From: Bubalus kerabau
Lineage: Eukaryota; Chordata; Mammalia; Artiodactyla; Bovidae
DNA length: 64,000 bases
NCBI RefSeq assembly: GCF_029407905.1
Contig: NC_073626.1
Span: 78,891,482-78,955,481 of the forward strand
Reading direction: 5' to 3'
A program made the position numbers and the translations under genes. The notes below the pieces were generated by a model. That model searched no databases and was not told the origin of the DNA. It saw nothing but the letters and a program-made list of their open reading frames with translations. Of the stretch, positions 60,155-64,000 are shown in pieces (the first letter of the stretch is position 1; every line of letters starts with the position of its first letter).

Positions 60155-61025
60155 GGAGGCTTGTAGAGGTGGTGATCAATTTTCAACAATCCATGTTGCT
60201 TTCCCTCCCTCACTCTGTGATAGCATTAAGGTTCTTATTTTCTTATATTTGGTCTTATTTGCATTGATGAAAGGCAGATTTATTTTTAAGATAAATCTAG
60301 AGGCCACATGATTAGATATAAAAGCCTTGTTTAATAATCACTGACTTAAATTTCAGATGAAATAGAACATTAGATATATCACTATTGCCCCTTGAGTCCT
60401 TTAGATTTATCTTTTTTTTTTTTTAATTTACTTCTAACTCTAGAAAATGCTGTATAAACTCACCCTAATATCTTGGAACATTTAAATGCCAGAGTAATCA
60501 TTCAGGTTTTGGTATGATTACAAACTAGAACTTTTAAAACTAAATGGATTTGAAGAAGACCAATTTCTCCTTTCATCATATTCTCCTAACCACTGTTCCA
60601 CTGAATGCCGGAATTCTTTGACTTTTTATAATTACTGTAGTCTTTCCATCTTTACTTTAAAGCCAAGTCATACTATTTTGCCTTCCATAATGATCCTTCC
60701 CGTTGTGCTCAATTGTAGCGCAGTAACTGAGAAAAAAATAGAGGAAAGAATGACAGTGTTAGAGCAGTAACAAGTTTGAAAGTGTTCTGTATAAAATGCT
60801 CAATGTATACAAGTTTTATACCTTACAAAATTAACAGTGGTGACCTGATTGATGTCCCTTAGATTTTCTAGGAAACTGATGTTTGGTCAGGATCAGGGGT
60901 TTTTAAACATGTTTGAAGTCATTGATCTCTTTCTTTGAAGTAAATCTGGTGTACAGTATTGATCTTAAGATATACGCTGTGTTCCAAGGGATACGGTATG
61001 GGATAGGATGTGTCTAGTGGCTAGA
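60155..61025. other. Intron sequence, no gene seen
   Basis: No exon-like segment or confident repeat. Confidence 0.6.
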
Positions 61026-61026
61026 C

Positions 61027-61162
61027 ACTGGAGACGGGAATGGCAACCCACTCCAGTATTCTTTCCTGGAAAATCCCATGGACAGAGGAGACTGGTTGGC
61101 TATAGTCCATGGGATCGCAAAGAGTTGGACATGACTGAAGTGACTGAGCACACACGCACTCA
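61027..61162 (+). mobile_element. Bov-A-type SINE, 5'-truncated
   Basis: GGGAATGGCAACCCACTCC through GAGTTGGACATGACTGAAG, ending in a short CACACACGCACTC stretch. Confidence 0.88.
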
Positions 61163-62045
61163 CTGGTGGCTGGAGCCTCAGCTCAGCCACCTGCTCCTTC
61201 CTTTCCTTCAGTAACTTCGGAGACACAACCTCCTTTCCCCTGAGGTGTTCCTGGAGTACAATGTGAAAGTCGCTGATAGTATTCTGAACTTTTTTTCAGT
61301 GATTAGCCATTTTAGAGGTTAAATACTTGCTGAGTTTCTGCCTATCCTAAATCCTCAAGGTTCGAAATTTCAAAATAAGTCCATACACAAAGAATGACCT
61401 AGGAGAATTGGCAACATTAGGCTTCATTGAGAGTTTCTGTTTTGTTTAATATAGGTGTTGCTCAGATTATTTAAATTCAAAACCAGAAAACTGTTTAAAG
61501 TATATTTGTCTTAGAGTTAGTGATGTAATCTTTAGGTCCTAGACTGAAGGCCTAAATTGGCCTATAGTTGATATCAGAGTTGACTGGGGACCTTAAAGAA
61601 GAAACGTTTATTTTGCAAACCCTACAAGTAATTTGTAAACTATTAGGTCAAAAGCTGCTAATCATTTAATGAATGACACTTGACTGAAGTCTTGAAACAT
61701 ACAAGTGCGCAGATATTTGGAGTAATAGGATAGCCATTCAGATAAGCATAGCTTACTGATACAGACTATACACTGTTCTAGATGTTATTTTAGTTATGTT
61801 TCTGGTATGTTTCTCATTTAGTCCCCACAGTCCTTTTATGCCCCTGTTATCACATTTAAAATTGATGAGAAAATTGAGTCTTGGTTAAGGAACATGCTGA
61901 AAATTATGGTAAATAGTAGACCCAGAGTTAGATTCTTAGTCTGTGTGTTTCCAGAGATCCATGGTACTTTTCTTCTGAGAAAATTATGGTCTATTGGGCT
62001 GACAGAGGTGAGAATGAAGTCAGAGGTCAGCACTAGGTAGTGGAT

Positions 62046-62105
62046 GTGGGTATATACTAGGTATATACCCACTAGGATGTAGGTATATCCTACATACTAG
62101 GATGT
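62046..62105. repeat. Two adjacent palindromes and a direct repeat
   Basis: GTGGGTATATAC at 62046-62057 pairs perfectly with GTATATACCCAC at 62061-62072 across a 3-base loop. ATGTAGG (62077-62083) pairs with CCTACAT (62089-62095). ACTAGGATGT occurs at 62071-62080 and 62096-62105. Confidence 0.95.
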
Positions 62106-63404
62106 GGGTTCATGGGAAGGCAAAATGGTATGTTTATAATGCCTGTGTTTACTTTACAAGCAAATTTAGGTACATCTAGGTTTCCCTTTCTCATCTTTTG
62201 CTTTGCTCTGCTTTTCAGTTACTAGCTATTTCCAGCTGCTTACCCACATTAGTCTTAGATTACAGTCTTAAAATTAATTTTAGTCCTGTCATCCTTTTTT
62301 CCCTTCATTCTCCTTCCTCAAATTCTTCTCTGGTTTAAAGGAGGGAAGCCTGTTGCCTTTTTTTCTTTACTGTAATCATTATGCATTTGAGGGTTTGTTT
62401 GTTCTGATAAACAGAATGACATTTCTCCCAAAACTGTCCCACTTCCCTATTCCAGAAAAAATTTTAATTCAGGGAAATTTTGCATTGGAGAGAAAGATTT
62501 TACTCAGTTACCCTATATATCTTTTAAAAAAAGGAAAAAAAGACTTAAATGTCTTGAAGTGTATATCCAGTAAAGTATTTAATGAATGTTATCCCAAATA
62601 AGTTTGAGAATACCTACCTATACCGTATCTTTCCATTCCATCCCCACTTGGAGTTAGCCAGTGAATGCTAGCATTTTAATGGTTCTTAGAAGCATTTTCA
62701 GAAACTGTTCTGAAAAACCATATTTCCTTGGCCTTATATTTTTATGTAGATTAAATTGGGAAGGATATGAATAAATTATTATTTGGGATGCCTCCTTTGT
62801 TTTAAAATCCACTATAGGATTCCTTATGAAACTGTTAACTTAGAATTTTTCTGATGATATTTTTATTCCAACAGAAATAGAAGATTAGTTATCATTTAAG
62901 TCAAGTAATAAACTGTTTATCCTAAATTGCGCGTATGTCAGTCTGTCTCCTGAGTAGATTGTTAGTTAGAGTGGCTCTCTTTAATCTCTTAATTTATGAT
63001 GTGAAAACATATGGGCAGTTTATTGGACATAATAAATTTTATTTATGAACTTAATGACAATTTTGAAGTATTTTTGTATAGTTGATTCATTCAGTTACTT
63101 CTTGATGTAGGACACATAATCATGACACATAGAAGGAGGGGAAAAGCATATTTAGGGCTTGGAAATACACAGAATTGAATCTGATTTGAATCCTGGTTAC
63201 CTTGAGCAAGTTATTTCATATTCATATATTTATAAGATAATATTAAATAACTATGCTAGGCATAAAGGTGGGAGGAGGTGGTGGGGAGAAGATGTAACTT
63301 CTGTTTTTAAAGAATTCAGAGATCAGTAGCATTCACTTAAACCTCTCTAAATTTGTTATGTTGTTGGCAAAATGGCAGTGAGAGAACTTAAAATTCCCCA
63401 GATA

Positions 63405-63498
63405 ATAATACCTTGAGGAACCAAAGAGGTTCAATATGAGTTAGGTTGATATTGAGCACCTATATAAACCTCAAGGTATTATACCTCAAGGTATTATC
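63405..63498. repeat. Inverted copy plus tandem 15-bp repeat
   Basis: ATAATACCTTGAGG (63405-63418) is the exact reverse complement of CCTCAAGGTATTAT, which occurs at 63469-63482 and again at 63484-63497. Confidence 0.95.
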
Positions 63499-63852
63499 TG
63501 TCATTGTATTTTGTCATTCATACTATTTAATCACAGAACTACCCACAAGAGACATCGAAATGTGGGTTAAGTCCCTTCCTTGTTGGAGGACTCCATTGCC
63601 TTTAGAGAACTATTTTAAGTTGCCTGATGTTTCATTCATTCAGATAGTCTGTGTTCTGGCATCAGATATATTTGCCAGGCTTCTAGAATTTGAGGGCCCT
63701 GTGCCATTGCCTTGTGCACATTTGGTTTTAATTTTTCACTAAACACAACATTCTGTCAGACTCCACAAAAATTGTTGTTTTAGCCTGATGAAAGTACTTC
63801 CTATCAGTTAAAAGAACAAACCTGTAATTTAAGAACAAGCCATCGAGTAGTA

Positions 63853-64000
63853 CAGAGCTCTGCAAACCTTTTTTTTAAAAGTCCAGATATTTTAGGCTTA
63901 ATGTGCCATACAGTTTCTGACAGAACTACTACTCTACTCTGCTGTTGCGGTGTGAAGGGAATTATAGACAGTACATAAATGAAAAAGTGTGACTGTGTTC
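63853..64000 (+). mobile_element. hAT-Charlie-type terminus, cut by window end
   Basis: CAGAGCTCTGCAAACC start, then TCCAGATATTTTAGGCTTAA, ATGTGCCATACAGTTTCTG and a TGACTGTGTTC end. This is the same terminal family as the sequence near 3285-3370, in the opposite sense. The element continues beyond the window. Confidence 0.65.

Larger units (their letters stand above)
61165..63850. other. Intron sequence, no gene seen
   Basis: Mostly unique-looking. Contains the hairpin cluster at 62046-62105 and the inverted/tandem repeat at 63405-63498, listed separately. No exon-like segment. Confidence 0.6.
43064..64000 (+). other. TLK1: TLK1 intron 3, 5' part
   Basis: About 20.9 kb after the exon 3 donor, with no further TLK1 exon recognised. 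It holds Bov-A2 and Bov-tA SINEs, MER5A and MER20, a complete Tigger1, a BovB and a complete mariner. The intron runs off the window. Confidence 0.85.

Noticed and set aside
43064..64000. A further TLK1 exon (expected to start TPEKK)
   Set aside because: I searched by eye for a matching segment with splice sites and found none, so it probably lies beyond the window.
1..64000. CRISPR array, operon or other prokaryotic system
   Set aside because: The recurring units are SINEs and LINEs in a mammalian intron. There are no regular short spacers and no bacterial-type genes.

Overview
This window is nuclear DNA from a ruminant, most likely a bovid. It is AT-rich, has almost no open reading frames apart from mobile elements, and is full of repeats that together mark pecoran ruminants: BovB (RTE) LINEs, Bov-tA and Bov-A2 SINEs, CHR-type tRNA SINEs and the ruminant L1 3' UTR. 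Older mammalian repeats lie underneath: Tigger1, a mariner, MER5A, MER20, hAT-Charlie, an MLT1 LTR and old L1.

The only host gene I can support is TLK1 (Tousled-like kinase 1) on the + strand. Two coding exons are visible: exon 2 at 14958-15076 and exon 3 at 42992-43063. Exon numbers assume one upstream coding exon outside the window. Everything else is intron: 1-14957 (end of intron 1), 15077-42991 (complete intron 2, about 27.9 kb) and 43064-64000 (start of intron 3). The kinase domain and all other exons lie outside.

Layout. 0-6.7 kb: young ruminant L1 tail, decayed hAT-Charlie, MER5A and a SINE cluster. 6.8-11.9 kb: one old L1 broken up by a 5'-inverted BovB, a probable LTR and SINEs. 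12-14 kb: SINEs. 14.4-17.15 kb: TLK1 exon 2 between an antisense and a sense BovB. 17.7-23.6 kb: SINEs, MLT1 LTR and old L1. 23.8-26.85 kb: near-full-length antisense BovB. 27-39 kb: three more antisense BovB copies, old L1 and SINEs. 39-46 kb: mostly plain intron around exon 3. 46-51.4 kb: SINEs and a CA-rich duplication. 51.7-55.5 kb: MER20 and a complete but decayed Tigger1 carrying four later insertions. 56.5-58.6 kb: a BovB inserted on the edge of a complete but decayed mariner. 58.6-64 kb: mostly plain intron, ending in a hAT-type terminus.

The long open frames (up to 393 codons) are BovB reverse-transcriptase remnants, not host genes. I found no new gene system. The points most worth checking are the opposed BovB copies around exon 2, the twin-primed BovB, and the BovB/mariner junction, which orders two insertions in time.
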